Assembly (NCBI GenBank): GCA_022708765.1
Contig: JAKIYB010000272.1
Coordinates: forward strand, 1-6,405
Direction of reading: 5' to 3'
Source: Armatimonadota bacterium
Lineage (GTDB): Bacteria; Armatimonadota; Hebobacteria; CAIYQO01
DNA length: 6,405 bases
Part shown: positions 1 through 5,930 of the stretch, in pieces
Layout of the letters: each line of letters starts with the position of its first letter
Numbering within the stretch: position 1 is the first letter of the stretch
Program-made: the position numbers and the translations under genes
Notes under the pieces: generated by a model
Told to the model about the DNA's origin: nothing
The model's input: only the letters and a program-made list of their open reading frames with translations
The model's database searches: none

Positions 1-19
1 CTGATGACCCCGGTTGACA

Positions 20-77
20 CCTGCCCGGTGCGATGCATCCATGATCCATAACAGACATGCCGCTTGCATCGGGCAGG
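20..77. repeat. Imperfect inverted repeat (13-bp stem) at left edge
   Basis: The left arm CCTGCCC (20-26) plus GATGCA (32-37), interrupted by a 5-nt bulge, is complementary to the right arm TGCATCGGGCAGG (65-77). The loop is about 27 nt. An AT-rich stretch (AAATTTAGTT) follows on the plus strand. It could be a weak intrinsic terminator for a gene entering from the left, or an operator-like element. The long loop and the lack of a clean T-run make the terminator reading uncertain. The pairing is seen directly; the function is inferred. Confidence 0.35.
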
Positions 78-146
78 AAATTTAGTTGTCTACGTGGTCC
101 TGTACAGTTCGATAAAGAAATGAGCCTCGCTTCCAACCACCGACCA

Positions 147-386
147 TTAAAGATTCAGCAACGGAGAACAGTTTACAAGCATCGTAACCAAGACTAGCAT
201 CGTGATGCCCGTAATATGTATATCGATTAGCATGCCGGCGCTGGAACGAGCGTGGCAATCTTGCTGTGAAAAAACACGCGCGGTATCCGGTGATGGGAGA
301 TCGATCCAACGCGCATGCACCCACGTACCAATTTCCAGTATCCCAAGGATCACGACTACGGCGAGTAGAATCCAGTGCATCATCAT
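147..386 (-). CDS. Possible small two-TM membrane protein, unknown family
   Basis: This open frame encodes about 79 residues from the first of three consecutive ATG codons (386, 383, 380). The start was chosen because GGGGG at 397-393 lies 6 nt upstream and could serve as a ribosome binding site. The frame stays open back to 410. The protein begins MMMHW, then has a strong hydrophobic helix (ILLAVVVILGILEIG, about residues 6-20), a polar middle with one Cys, and a second hydrophobic stretch (ITGITMLVLVTMLV, about residues 58-71), ending in NCSPLLNL. A consensus -35 hexamer TTGACA lies upstream on this strand (473-468), but no convincing -10 box follows. I recognise no family. The two well-placed hydrophobic segments make a real membrane peptide plausible, but a chance ORF in a spacer cannot be excluded. 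Confidence 0.33.
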   Translation of the reverse strand: MMMHWILLAVVVILGILEIGTWVHARWIDLPSPDTARVFSQQDCHARSSAGMLIDIHITGITMLVLVTMLVNCSPLLNL

Positions 387-676
387 CTCATGCCCCCAAC
401 GCTCGCACACTCAGCACGCTGACAGGGAACTCCCAGATCGCGCGTCCATGAAGAGAGCGTCTTCTTATTGTCAATGATCGCAACACGCCCTGTCAACAAA
501 CAAGTGCTCTCTCACATTGAGACGAGAGTGGTCGTCACGCAAGAGAACTGCGCCATCTCACTACAGCAGCACCAGTATCGTTTAGCATGCGCACATACGC
601 CTGACTCGTACATGGGTATATTCAGTGTAGGTACCGCTCTAGCGATACAGCGGTCACAGAGAGCAGGAGTGAACTG
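387..676. other. Spacer upstream of the OsmC gene, no convincing gene
   Basis: I see no protein with family resemblance here on either strand. The right end holds the OsmC ribosome binding site AGGAG (665-669, 7 nt before the ATG). TATATT (617-622) resembles a -10 box for the same gene, but no -35 hexamer sits at a suitable distance. The complementary pair AGAGAGC (about 452-458) and GCTCTCT (about 506-512) could form a stem with a long loop. No terminator or small RNA signature is clear. Confidence 0.4.
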
Positions 677-1117
677 ATGGCTGATGCGACATTCTCGGTC
701 GAAGCCCATTCACTGACGACAGCCCGTGTAGACGTTAAGGCGCGAAACTTCATCTTCACCATCGATGAGCCGCCTGACCTCGGTGGTAGTGACATGGGAC
801 CGAATCCCGTGGAATACATCCTGGGGGGACTCGCCGGCTGTCTGAATGTCATGGGGCACCTGATTGCCCAGGAGATGGGGCTTACGATTTCGTCGATGAC
901 GATTCATATCGAAGGGCGACTCGACCCTATGAGTTTACTGGGTAAGGCACCCGGGGTGCGACCAGGGTTTCAGGATATCCGTGCGCGGTATGAGCTCGTT
1001 ACCAATGCGACTTCTGAACAACTTGAGGAATGGCGCAACACGGTGGAAGCCCGCTGTCCGGTGAGTGACAATCTCAGCAATACGACACCGGTCCATATTA
1101 CGTGGACGACGCAGTAA
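677..1117 (+). CDS. OsmC/Ohr-family peroxiredoxin-like protein
   Basis: The 146-residue product has the usual length and layout of the OsmC family, small homodimeric cytoplasmic proteins, many of which reduce organic hydroperoxides through a pair of conserved cysteines. The family signature is visible: GGSDMGPNPVEY (36-47) leads into the long central helix with the first cysteine in GLAGC (Cys55), and the second cysteine is in RCPVSDN (Cys127). Both presumed catalytic cysteines are therefore present. The start is ATG at 677 with AGGAG 7 nt upstream; the stop of a doubtful upstream frame overlaps this ATG. The gene converges with the histidine kinase gene, with 4 bp between the stops. It is not close enough to Ohr or E. 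coli OsmC to give a symbol; it belongs to the broader OsmC-like group (YhfA-type), whose substrate is often unknown. Family call is firm, substrate is not. Confidence 0.92.
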   Translation: MADATFSVEAHSLTTARVDVKARNFIFTIDEPPDLGGSDMGPNPVEYILGGLAGCLNVMGHLIAQEMGLTISSMTIHIEGRLDPMSLLGKAPGVRPGFQDIRARYELVTNATSEQLEEWRNTVEARCPVSDNLSNTTPVHITWTTQ

Positions 1118-1121
1118 GCAG

Positions 1122-2423
1122 TTAGCGTGCCACCGGTAAAGTCACGGTGATGGTGGTGCCGGTCTCAGGTGCACTCTCGGCCCATACGCGTCCTCCGTGT
1201 GCCTCGATTAAGAGCCGCGTCATATAAAGACCCAGCCCCACGCCCTGGCGCGTGCTCTGCGGAGCGGTGCCGGTCGTCTCGTACTTATCAAAAATATGGG
1301 GCAGGACGTCAGGAGAAATGACCGGGCCGCTGTTGTGGATACGCACCAGCACTTCCCCCTCCTGCTCCTCACCGGTCACCGTAATCGGCGTGCGTGGTGG
1401 CGCATATTTCAGTGCGTTGTCCAGGATGTTCGAGAACGCCAACTTCGAGTATTCTGGATCAACCTGCACCTGCACCTTGGGGAGTGCGCGGTGAATCCGG
1501 CCTTCCACCCCAGGATGGTACACTTCCAGTTCGGCGACCAGGTCACCCAGTAGCGCAGATAGCCACACGCGCTGATATGTGAGCTGCAGCCGACCTTCCT
1601 CCAGCCGCCCCATGGTCAGCAGCGTCAATACCAGGCGCGACAAGGCGTCGGCGCTTCGGTTGATGGACTCGACGATCTCTGTCTGTATCTCTGGTTCCAC
1701 GTCAGGTTCCCGGAGGAGCGCCGCGCCGGTCTTGATGGCACTGGCTGGGTTGCGCAGTTCATGTGCGGCAAAGGCGACGAACTCATTGCGCAACTGATCG
1801 GTCGCGCGCAGGGCGGCAGCCTCCGTTTGCTGTCGACCTAACCGTGTGAGGAGCACGAATCCTATGATCACCAGCGTAAGTACTGAGAGATTCGTGATGA
1901 GTAAGACCAGATCGCTCACCTGGCTTTGCTCGCGCTCACTCCGAAATATCTCTTCCAGGTCGGCGGTATGCAACGCTCCCAGGGCATCCAGCCGTGAGAC
2001 CACGGCTTCCGCCTGTCGCTGCACGTTTTGCACCTGGCCAACAGTCGGGTCTGCCGGTAACGCCAACGTCATTGCCACAAACGTGTCGTATTCGGCGAGG
2101 ATCTGTCGCTGCAACGCACGACTCTCGACGCGGGGAAACATCTCGGGGTCGGCAAACTGCGCACGGAACTCCGCCGCACCGGCGCCAATGGCAGCGGGGT
2201 CCAAGGGGAGATAGACGCTCTGCGCGACCCGTAACCGTTGCCGGTCCAGCAAAATCGTTGCCTGGTCGACTCGTTGAAGGGTGCGAATCGCATGCAGCTC
2301 ATCTTCCAATATCTGGCGATGTCTGGCTTCGATGACGAACAGCAACGCGCTCAACCCGATAATAATCACCGGGATGAGTAGAAAAACCAGGCGGACAATC
2401 AGGCTCAGTCGCGTTCTCGGCAT
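1122..2423 (-). CDS. Membrane sensor histidine kinase, orphan, no HAMP domain seen
   Basis: The 433-residue protein (from ATG at 2423) is a two-TM sensor kinase. TM1 spans about residues 7-31 (LIVRLVFLLIPVIIIGLSALL) and TM2 about 172-193. Between them lies a roughly 140-residue, mostly helical extracytoplasmic region rich in Gln, Arg and Leu, resembling four-helix sensors such as CHASE3. After TM2 a short linker leads straight to the phosphoacceptor H-box FAAHELRNP (His221) with no recognisable HAMP or PAS domain. The ATPase domain has the N-box (NILDNALKYAP, about 332-342), the G1/F region (IFDKYE, about 377-382) and the G2 box (GVGLGLYM, about 394-401), so it should be active. It lies 37 nt downstream of the GAPDH stop on the same strand and is probably cotranscribed. 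No response regulator is adjacent, so its partner is unknown. A TTG four codons upstream (2435) is an alternative start; neither start has a clear Shine-Dalgarno sequence. Confidence 0.93.
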   Translation of the reverse strand: MPRTRLSLIVRLVFLLIPVIIIGLSALLFVIEARHRQILEDELHAIRTLQRVDQATILLDRQRLRVAQSVYLPLDPAAIGAGAAEFRAQFADPEMFPRVESRALQRQILAEYDTFVAMTLALPADPTVGQVQNVQRQAEAVVSRLDALGALHTADLEEIFRSEREQSQVSDLVLLITNLSVLTLVIIGFVLLTRLGRQQTEAAALRATDQLRNEFVAFAAHELRNPASAIKTGAALLREPDVEPEIQTEIVESINRSADALSRLVLTLLTMGRLEEGRLQLTYQRVWLSALLGDLVAELEVYHPGVEGRIHRALPKVQVQVDPEYSKLAFSNILDNALKYAPPRTPITVTGEEQEGEVLVRIHNSGPVISPDVLPHIFDKYETTGTAPQSTRQGVGLGLYMTRLLIEAHGGRVWAESAPETGTTITVTLPVAR

Positions 2424-2460
2424 ACCGCATCGCAATCTGGATCAGTGAGGTAGAGCCCCG

Positions 2461-3588
2461 TCATGGTGTCGGTTCCTCCGACCCCTTGAACCCTTCCTCC
2501 TGAAACTGCTGGATGCGCTCTGCCATCGCGCGATGCTCCGACCGCTCAAATACCGAGTGCGGGAAGAAGCTCTTCACAATCCCAAGCGCCCGGTCAGTCT
2601 TGGCCATGGAGGCCGCGGCATCGAATTCACTGCCCGTCAAGGCACGGATGGCATCAATGCTCTCAGGGATGGTGATCGCTTCATTATGCACCTGGAAGGC
2701 CAGGTACACTTCCCGGTCATCGACCGCCAGGGCGTCTTCCCACACGGCGACTTCCCACATGTCGTTACGAGGTCGCCTGAGATCACGCATCAGTTCGATG
2801 ACCGCGTTCAAGGCGACCAATCCGTCGCCGGCATGCACGAAGGCAATACGCGGTTCTTCCCATAACGTATGTCGTAACTCGTCCAGACTCACTGGGCGTG
2901 TCGTTTCGATCATGGCGAAATGCAAGTGACTCAAGTTATAGGGTCCGGCGCCGGCCATGGTGGTGATATCTAGGCCCGGCATCACCGTTTGCGCATCCGG
3001 TCCCTGGTGGCTGGGCACTTTGGTCTCCGGGATCGCGGTGTTAATCATCCCATTCCGATGACTTTCCCACGGGTCTGTGCCACGTCGGAGCAAGACCGCC
3101 CGCGCTCGCTTGATCCAGTCATGCCGCTGTAAGGCATGGAGTACCCGGCAGAGCGCCGTCGTATTGCACGAGACCACCCGGGCATACGGCTTGTTCAGCG
3201 CCTCCGCGTAGTTGACCTGGGCGGTGAAAGAGAGTCCGGCGAGGGCATGTTTCTCACCGCCCTGGAAGATGGCCTTCACCCCGGCCTGCTCGTAGTGCGG
3301 CTTGTTCTTTGCGCCGATGCTTTTCGGCGTGCAGTCCACCACCACGTCCACGTTCGCCAGTAGATCATCAAGGGTGCCGACCACAGGAACATTGGCTGCT
3401 TCCATGACCGAGCGTTGTTCCGGTACTGAGGCGTAGATGCCGTACCCGCGTTCGACGGCCACGCGTATGCGGTAGTCAAACGTCACATCGGCCACGCCGA
3501 CAAGTGTCATATCGTCCTGATCGGCGACCGCATCAGCCACCCGCTTCCCAATAACCCCATAGCCATTCACCGCAACATGGATACTCAT
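2461..3588 (-). CDS. gap: Type II (archaeal-type) glyceraldehyde-3-phosphate dehydrogenase
   Basis: This cytoplasmic enzyme catalyses NAD(P)-dependent oxidation of glyceraldehyde 3-phosphate to 1,3-bisphosphoglycerate (and the reverse) in central carbon metabolism. The 375-residue product matches the archaeal class: Rossmann motif NGYGVIGKRVADAV (8-21), ATP/NAD-fold strand VDVVVDCTP (80-88), IGAKNKPHYEQAGVKAIFQG (91-110), catalytic cysteine in VVSCNTTALCR (Cys141), RRGTDP (168-173), VPSHQGPD (191-198), RPRNDMWEVAVWED (272-285) and PESIDAIRAL (308-317). It is about 35 residues longer than typical archaeal enzymes because of a charged C-terminal tail. Residues ADV at the end of strand 2 replace the usual archaeal SKT, which may shift cofactor preference (inference). 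The start is ATG at 3588, where homology begins and GGGGGAG lies 4 nt upstream; the frame is open 100 codons further but that part is not enzyme-like. It leads an apparent two-gene unit with the kinase. Confidence 0.95.
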   Translation of the reverse strand: MSIHVAVNGYGVIGKRVADAVADQDDMTLVGVADVTFDYRIRVAVERGYGIYASVPEQRSVMEAANVPVVGTLDDLLANVDVVVDCTPKSIGAKNKPHYEQAGVKAIFQGGEKHALAGLSFTAQVNYAEALNKPYARVVSCNTTALCRVLHALQRHDWIKRARAVLLRRGTDPWESHRNGMINTAIPETKVPSHQGPDAQTVMPGLDITTMAGAGPYNLSHLHFAMIETTRPVSLDELRHTLWEEPRIAFVHAGDGLVALNAVIELMRDLRRPRNDMWEVAVWEDALAVDDREVYLAFQVHNEAITIPESIDAIRALTGSEFDAAASMAKTDRALGIVKSFFPHSVFERSEHRAMAERIQQFQEEGFKGSEEPTP

Positions 3589-3633
3589 GGTGCTCCCCCG
3601 TGACCGTACCTGACCGGCAGAAATATACTTCAG

Positions 3634-3661
3634 CATCGTACCACGTGTTGTGCATACGATG
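3634..3661. promoter_or_regulatory. Inverted repeat CATCGTA-N14-TACGATG, candidate operator/promoter of gap
   Basis: Seven-base perfect arms at 3634-3640 and 3655-3661 flank a 14-nt spacer that contains the palindrome CACGTG. Read on the minus strand toward the GAPDH gene, the left arm contains TACGAT preceded by TGG (3643-3635), an extended -10-like element about 47 nt before the start codon. No good -35 hexamer is present. A second -10-like TATATT lies nearer the gene (3627-3622). The symmetry and its overlap with a possible -10 suggest a regulator site, but no known motif is recognised. Confidence 0.35.
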
Positions 3662-3684
3662 ATGTTGGAAAACCTGTCACCTTG

Positions 3685-3714
3685 CGGGGTGTGCGGCACG
3701 AGTAGGACACCCCG
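3685..3714. repeat. Inverted repeat CGGGGTGT-N14-ACACCCCG
   Basis: Perfect 8-bp arms (3685-3692 and 3707-3714) are separated by 14 nt, in the spacer between gap and the GH130 remnant. The spacer length equals that of the neighbouring inverted repeat at 3634-3661, although the arm sequences differ. There is no T-run on either side, so an intrinsic terminator is unlikely. A protein-binding site or a stem in the long gap leader RNA are the options. The symmetry is seen directly; the role is inferred. Confidence 0.35.
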
Positions 3715-3772
3715 TGCGCCTTGATGCCGGCGCGTTTGGGCACGAGTGTGTAGATGATACCGAGGTATAGCG

Positions 3773-4189
3773 ATGCAATCCTCGTGCTTTACACGCCATC
3801 CGACTTCGCCGGTGCTGACACCGGCTGACCTGCCGTTCCAAGTGAACGGGGTGTTGAATCCGGGTGTTGCCTGTGTTGATGGTGACATCCTGCTGTTGCT
3901 GCGCGTCGAAGATCGTCAGGGTATTGCACACTTGCGCGTCGCACGGAGTGCCAATGGGATCGACCATTGGCGGATCGCGGACCAACCGCTCCTGGAGCCT
4001 GATCTTCCCGCGTAACCCTTCGAAGAATAGAGGTGTGAAGATGCGTGGATTACGCCACTGGGGCTGCGTGAGTGGATGATCGCGTATACGGCATATTCCC
4101 GGTATGGTCCTGCCGTCGCGTTAGCTACGACGACCGACTTTGATACGGTTAGGCGTCTGGGGGGTGTTCCCATATGGTATGAGATGTAG
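3773..4189 (+). pseudogene. GH130 mannoside phosphorylase/glycosidase, decayed 5' fragment
   Basis: The frame opens with ATG at 3773 (GAGG 7 nt upstream) and encodes the typical start of GH130 enzymes, which phosphorolyse or hydrolyse beta-mannosides: FTRHPTSPVLTPADLP, then NGVLNPG (about 25-31), LLLLRVEDRQGIAHLRVARS and IDHWRI. It stops at TAA (4013-4015), but the same frame continues through a second stop, TAG (4028-4030), into clear family sequence: CEDAWIT, then WMIAYTAYSRYGPAVALATT and DFDTVRRLGG. The family normally reads EEWGxED here, so TAG probably arose from TGG and the following AGG from GGG. The frame ends at 4187-4189 (TAG) with the remaining half of the enzyme, including the PPEDKDAALFP-type region, absent. 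A full-length member has about 300-350 residues; about 138 codons remain. No frameshift is needed, so loss looks like point mutations plus a 3' deletion. A sequencing artefact is unlikely to produce both stops and the truncation. Confidence 0.85.
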
Positions 4190-4240
4190 ACGGCGTTGTT
4201 GTCCACCTTAACGGGGCAAAACGAATATTAACAAAACCAG

Positions 4241-4266
4241 GGAACCCGCGTTCGCCGTATCGCGTC
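4241..4266 (+). promoter_or_regulatory. Candidate ECF sigma factor promoter (GGAACC-N16-CGTC)
   Basis: A -35 element GGAACC (4241-4246) and a -10 element CGTC (4263-4266) are separated by 16 nt, matching the GGAAC/CGTC type used by many ECF sigma factors. It also resembles the E. coli sigma-E form, since GTCCTGA follows at the -10 position. Transcription would begin near 4273, leaving a leader of about 40 nt with the ribosome binding site of the cysteine-rich gene. A second GGAACCC (4277-4283) has no partner -10 at the right distance. An ECF sigma gene lies about 860 bp downstream, which strengthens the call, but the sigma factor's own specificity is unknown. Confidence 0.55.
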
Positions 4267-4313
4267 CTGAGAGATCGGAACCCTGATTCCACTCACAAAG
4301 GAGAAGTCATTAC

Positions 4314-4796
4314 ATGCGAACGCGTTCTTTACTTCCGGCGCTCATGCTGATCGTCGCGCTGGCCACAGCCACGGCGCTTTGGGCACAAGAGGCGCCCACT
4401 ACGTCCGGAAAGACCGCACACAAGCAGTGTGCCATGCACGCCCAAGGCACGGCCATAGACTGTTGTCTGCAAGGCCAACCATGTTGTGAAGATGCCCGTT
4501 GCACCGATGGGCAGTGCATGCCAGGCGCCCGCACCAGCTGCGGGAAAGACATGGCCTGCTGCAAAGATCAGCAGTGCTGCGCGAAGCAGGTCGGACAGTG
4601 CGCTGACGGCCAGTGCTGCAAGGAGGACGCCTGCTGCAAAGATGGCCAGTGCCAGGATTGCGCGCAGGGCTGCTGCACGCAGACTGCAGAGGGTATGCAG
4701 TGCACCATGGCGGGACACGCCGGACACAAGCACTGCAAAACGCACGGCCAGCAGATGCAAGGTGCAGCCGTCAAGCACAGCCATCGTCAGCAATAG
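4314..4796 (+). CDS. Exported cysteine-rich protein with CxDGQC repeats, possible metal binder
   Basis: The 160-residue product starts with a Sec signal peptide: MRTR, a hydrophobic core (LLPALMLIVALATATAL) and likely cleavage after ALWA (about residue 24). The mature part has 23 cysteines, many in CC pairs, and eight histidines, most near the C-terminus (HAGHKHC, KHSH). A motif recurs: CTDGQC (63-68), CKDQQCC (83-89), CADGQCC (96-102), CKDGQC (108-113), so the core probably arose by internal duplication. Such Cys/His density outside the cytoplasm suggests metal sequestration (metallothionein-like) or a thiol-rich redox sink; neither is proven and no named family is recognised. AAGGAG lies 10 nt before the ATG. 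Upstream is a candidate ECF promoter and downstream a strong terminator, so it is probably a monocistronic unit. A long antisense frame exists here only because Cys codons read as Ala on the other strand. Confidence 0.85.
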   Translation: MRTRSLLPALMLIVALATATALWAQEAPTTSGKTAHKQCAMHAQGTAIDCCLQGQPCCEDARCTDGQCMPGARTSCGKDMACCKDQQCCAKQVGQCADGQCCKEDACCKDGQCQDCAQGCCTQTAEGMQCTMAGHAGHKHCKTHGQQMQGAAVKHSHRQQ

Positions 4797-4816
4797 CTCG
4801 GATAACCACCGACACC

Positions 4817-4860
4817 ACCACCGGGATCAGGCTGTGATACCCGGTGGTTACTACTTTTTA
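4817..4860 (+). terminator. Intrinsic terminator of the cysteine-rich gene
   Basis: ACCACCGGG (4817-4825) pairs perfectly with CCCGGTGGT (4840-4848), and the stem continues inward with ATCA/TGAT around one bulged A, leaving a 5-nt loop. TTTTT at 4855-4859 follows 6 nt after the stem. It starts 20 bp after the stop codon. Strong stem, short loop and T-run make this a standard rho-independent terminator, separating this gene from the sigma factor gene. Confidence 0.85.
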
Positions 4861-4995
4861 TTGAGTCACCTGATGCCTGACAGCGATAAACATGTGCGAC
4901 ACGCGCAGCAACTGTTCTGACGCAAGCCATACTGAGGTGAAACCAAACCCCGATTGATCATCCAACGAACCTATCCATACTCATGGGAGGCACCC

Positions 4996-5106
4996 GTGCG
5001 CCGCGTTGTTGCTTGCGCGGTATGGCGATATTTGAGTATATTGATATCAGCTACCATCTGTCATACCATCGACTGTGATCGCGCCACATTCGGGGGGTTA
5101 CGCTGA
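4996..5106 (+). CDS. Possible 36-residue small ORF upstream of the sigma gene
   Basis: A GTG codon at 4996 is preceded by a perfect Shine-Dalgarno GGGAGG (4985-4990) with a 5-nt spacer. The frame ends with TGA at 5104-5106, 18 nt before the sigma factor ATG. The peptide begins MRRVVACAVWRYL, continues hydrophobic (SILISATIC) and ends HTIDCDRATFGGLR, with three cysteines. Basic N-terminus plus hydrophobic core looks like a signal or membrane peptide. It could be a small membrane protein or a leader peptide controlling the sigma gene. No family is recognised, and the call rests mainly on the ribosome binding site and position. The rest of the 4861-5124 spacer shows no clear sigma-70 or ECF promoter. 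Confidence 0.3.
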   Translation: MRRVVACAVWRYLSILISATICHTIDCDRATFGGLR

Positions 5107-5124
5107 TACGACTGAGTAGGCTTT

Positions 5125-5853
5125 ATGGAGTATGCAATCCGGTACCCGTGGGACACGAGAGTGAAATCACATCGTCCCAAGCAGGTATTGACAACCGCAA
5201 TAGGACAGTTCTGGGCATGGTCTACCCGTGCCTGTGGCATAATAACGTCAAGCCACAGCACCCCGGCACTCGCATCTCCGAGTCATGCTGACAATAACCG
5301 ATTGGTTGAGCGGTCACGACAGGGCGATCACGGCGCGTTTCGACAGCTCTTCGAAGCCTATTCGCCTTTCGTCTATCGCCTCGTCTACCGTATGGTCGGT
5401 TCGCCGGATGATGCCGCCGACTTGACCCAGGATGTCTTCGTACGCGCCTATGAGCGTCTCCACACGCTCAAAGATGGCCAGGCGTTCCATGCCTGGATCA
5501 CCCGCCTCGCGGTGAATGTCACCCACGATAAAGCGCGCCGCAAGCAGCTTAACACCTTGTCACTTGACGCGCCTCCGCCGGGATGTGAGGAAGGGAGCGA
5601 ATGGCAGATCGCCGCGGACACCCCCGACCACGATGCGGGGATGCTTTCCGCTGAATTGGCTGCCCGAGTGCAGCAGGCCTTGCTCACCCTGTCGCCAGAC
5701 CATCGCGCTGTCGTCATCCTGCATCACCTGGAAGGCATGGCGGTTGAAGAGATTGCGAACACCGTCGGTGTACCCACCGGCACGGTGAAATCAAGACTGG
5801 CCCGCGCACGCGCCGAGCTGAAGCGCAAGCTTGAAGGTTACTTCGAGGAATAA
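5125..5853 (+). CDS. ECF-type (sigma-70 family) RNA polymerase sigma factor
   Basis: The protein directs RNA polymerase to a stress-specific promoter set. Region sigma-2 spans about residues 58-126 (LVERSRQGDHGAFRQLF, then DLTQDVFVRAYERL at 99-112), and sigma-4 about 178-235 (LSPDHRAVVILHHLEGM, then helix-turn-helix VEEIANTVGVPTGTVKSRLARAR). Between them is a linker with no extra domain, as expected for ECF factors. With ATG at 5125 the length is 242 residues, including an atypical 57-residue N-terminal extension rich in Trp, Ser and Thr with no resemblance to sigma factors. That start is preferred because GAGTAGG lies 4 nt upstream and an in-frame stop sits at 5113; GTG (5161) or TTG (5302) are alternatives without ribosome binding sites. 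No anti-sigma gene follows; instead a RseB/LolA-like gene converges 77 bp away. I see no copy of the GGAACC-N16-CGTC motif upstream, so autoregulation is not evident. Confidence 0.93.
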   Translation: MEYAIRYPWDTRVKSHRPKQVLTTAIGQFWAWSTRACGIITSSHSTPALASPSHADNNRLVERSRQGDHGAFRQLFEAYSPFVYRLVYRMVGSPDDAADLTQDVFVRAYERLHTLKDGQAFHAWITRLAVNVTHDKARRKQLNTLSLDAPPPGCEEGSEWQIAADTPDHDAGMLSAELAARVQQALLTLSPDHRAVVILHHLEGMAVEEIANTVGVPTGTVKSRLARARAELKRKLEGYFEE

Positions 5854-5871
5854 GCGTCCCGGTTCTCTGCA

Positions 5872-5912
5872 ACGCACGGCCCGGAGATTGTCGTGTCATC
5901 CGGACCATGCGT
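5872..5912. terminator. Large imperfect hairpin between convergent genes
   Basis: The 14-nt arms at 5872-5885 (ACGCACGGCCCGGA) and 5899-5912 (TCCGGACCATGCGT) pair at 12 of 14 positions, with two C-A mismatches, around a 13-nt loop. It fills the 77-bp gap between the sigma and RseB-like stop codons. There is no T-run on either strand, so it may act as a transcript-end stabiliser or weak bidirectional terminator rather than a standard intrinsic one. Confidence 0.4.
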
Positions 5913-5930
5913 GAGTGTCTGAGAAGCCGC

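Noticed and set aside
426..446. Second ECF-type promoter (GGAAC ... CGTC) upstream of OsmC
   Set aside because: The spacing is only 12 nt, well short of the usual 16-17, and it lies more than 200 bp from the gene.
468..677. 69-codon plus-strand ORF overlapping the OsmC start by one base
   Set aside because: It starts with TTG or ATG without a ribosome binding site, has no family resemblance and unremarkable composition; the OsmC gene has its own AGGAG.
1846..2214. 122-codon plus-strand ORF inside the histidine kinase
   Set aside because: Ser/Arg/Ala-rich shadow frame of a well-supported kinase gene, with no domain resemblance.
3589..3888. 100-residue N-terminal extension of the GAPDH frame
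   Set aside because: Type II GAPDH homology starts exactly at the ATG at 3588, which has its own strong GGGGGAG site; the upstream part is not enzyme-like and overlaps the divergent control region and the start of the GH130 remnant.
4190..4313. Missing C-terminal half of the GH130 gene downstream of the remnant
   Set aside because: None of the frames I read after 4189 shows GH130 motifs, and the stretch is taken up by the promoter and leader of the cysteine-rich gene.
4329..4793. 154-codon minus-strand ORF antisense to the cysteine-rich gene
   Set aside because: Its Ala/Leu-rich sequence is a by-product of reading the repeated TGC and CAG-type codons backwards; the plus strand has a signal peptide, ribosome binding site, promoter and terminator.
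5188..5243. Sigma-70 promoter inside the sigma gene (TTGACA at 5188, TGGCATAAT at 5235)
   Set aside because: The two elements are 44 nt apart, so they cannot form one promoter; no in-frame start with a ribosome binding site follows before the sigma-2 domain.
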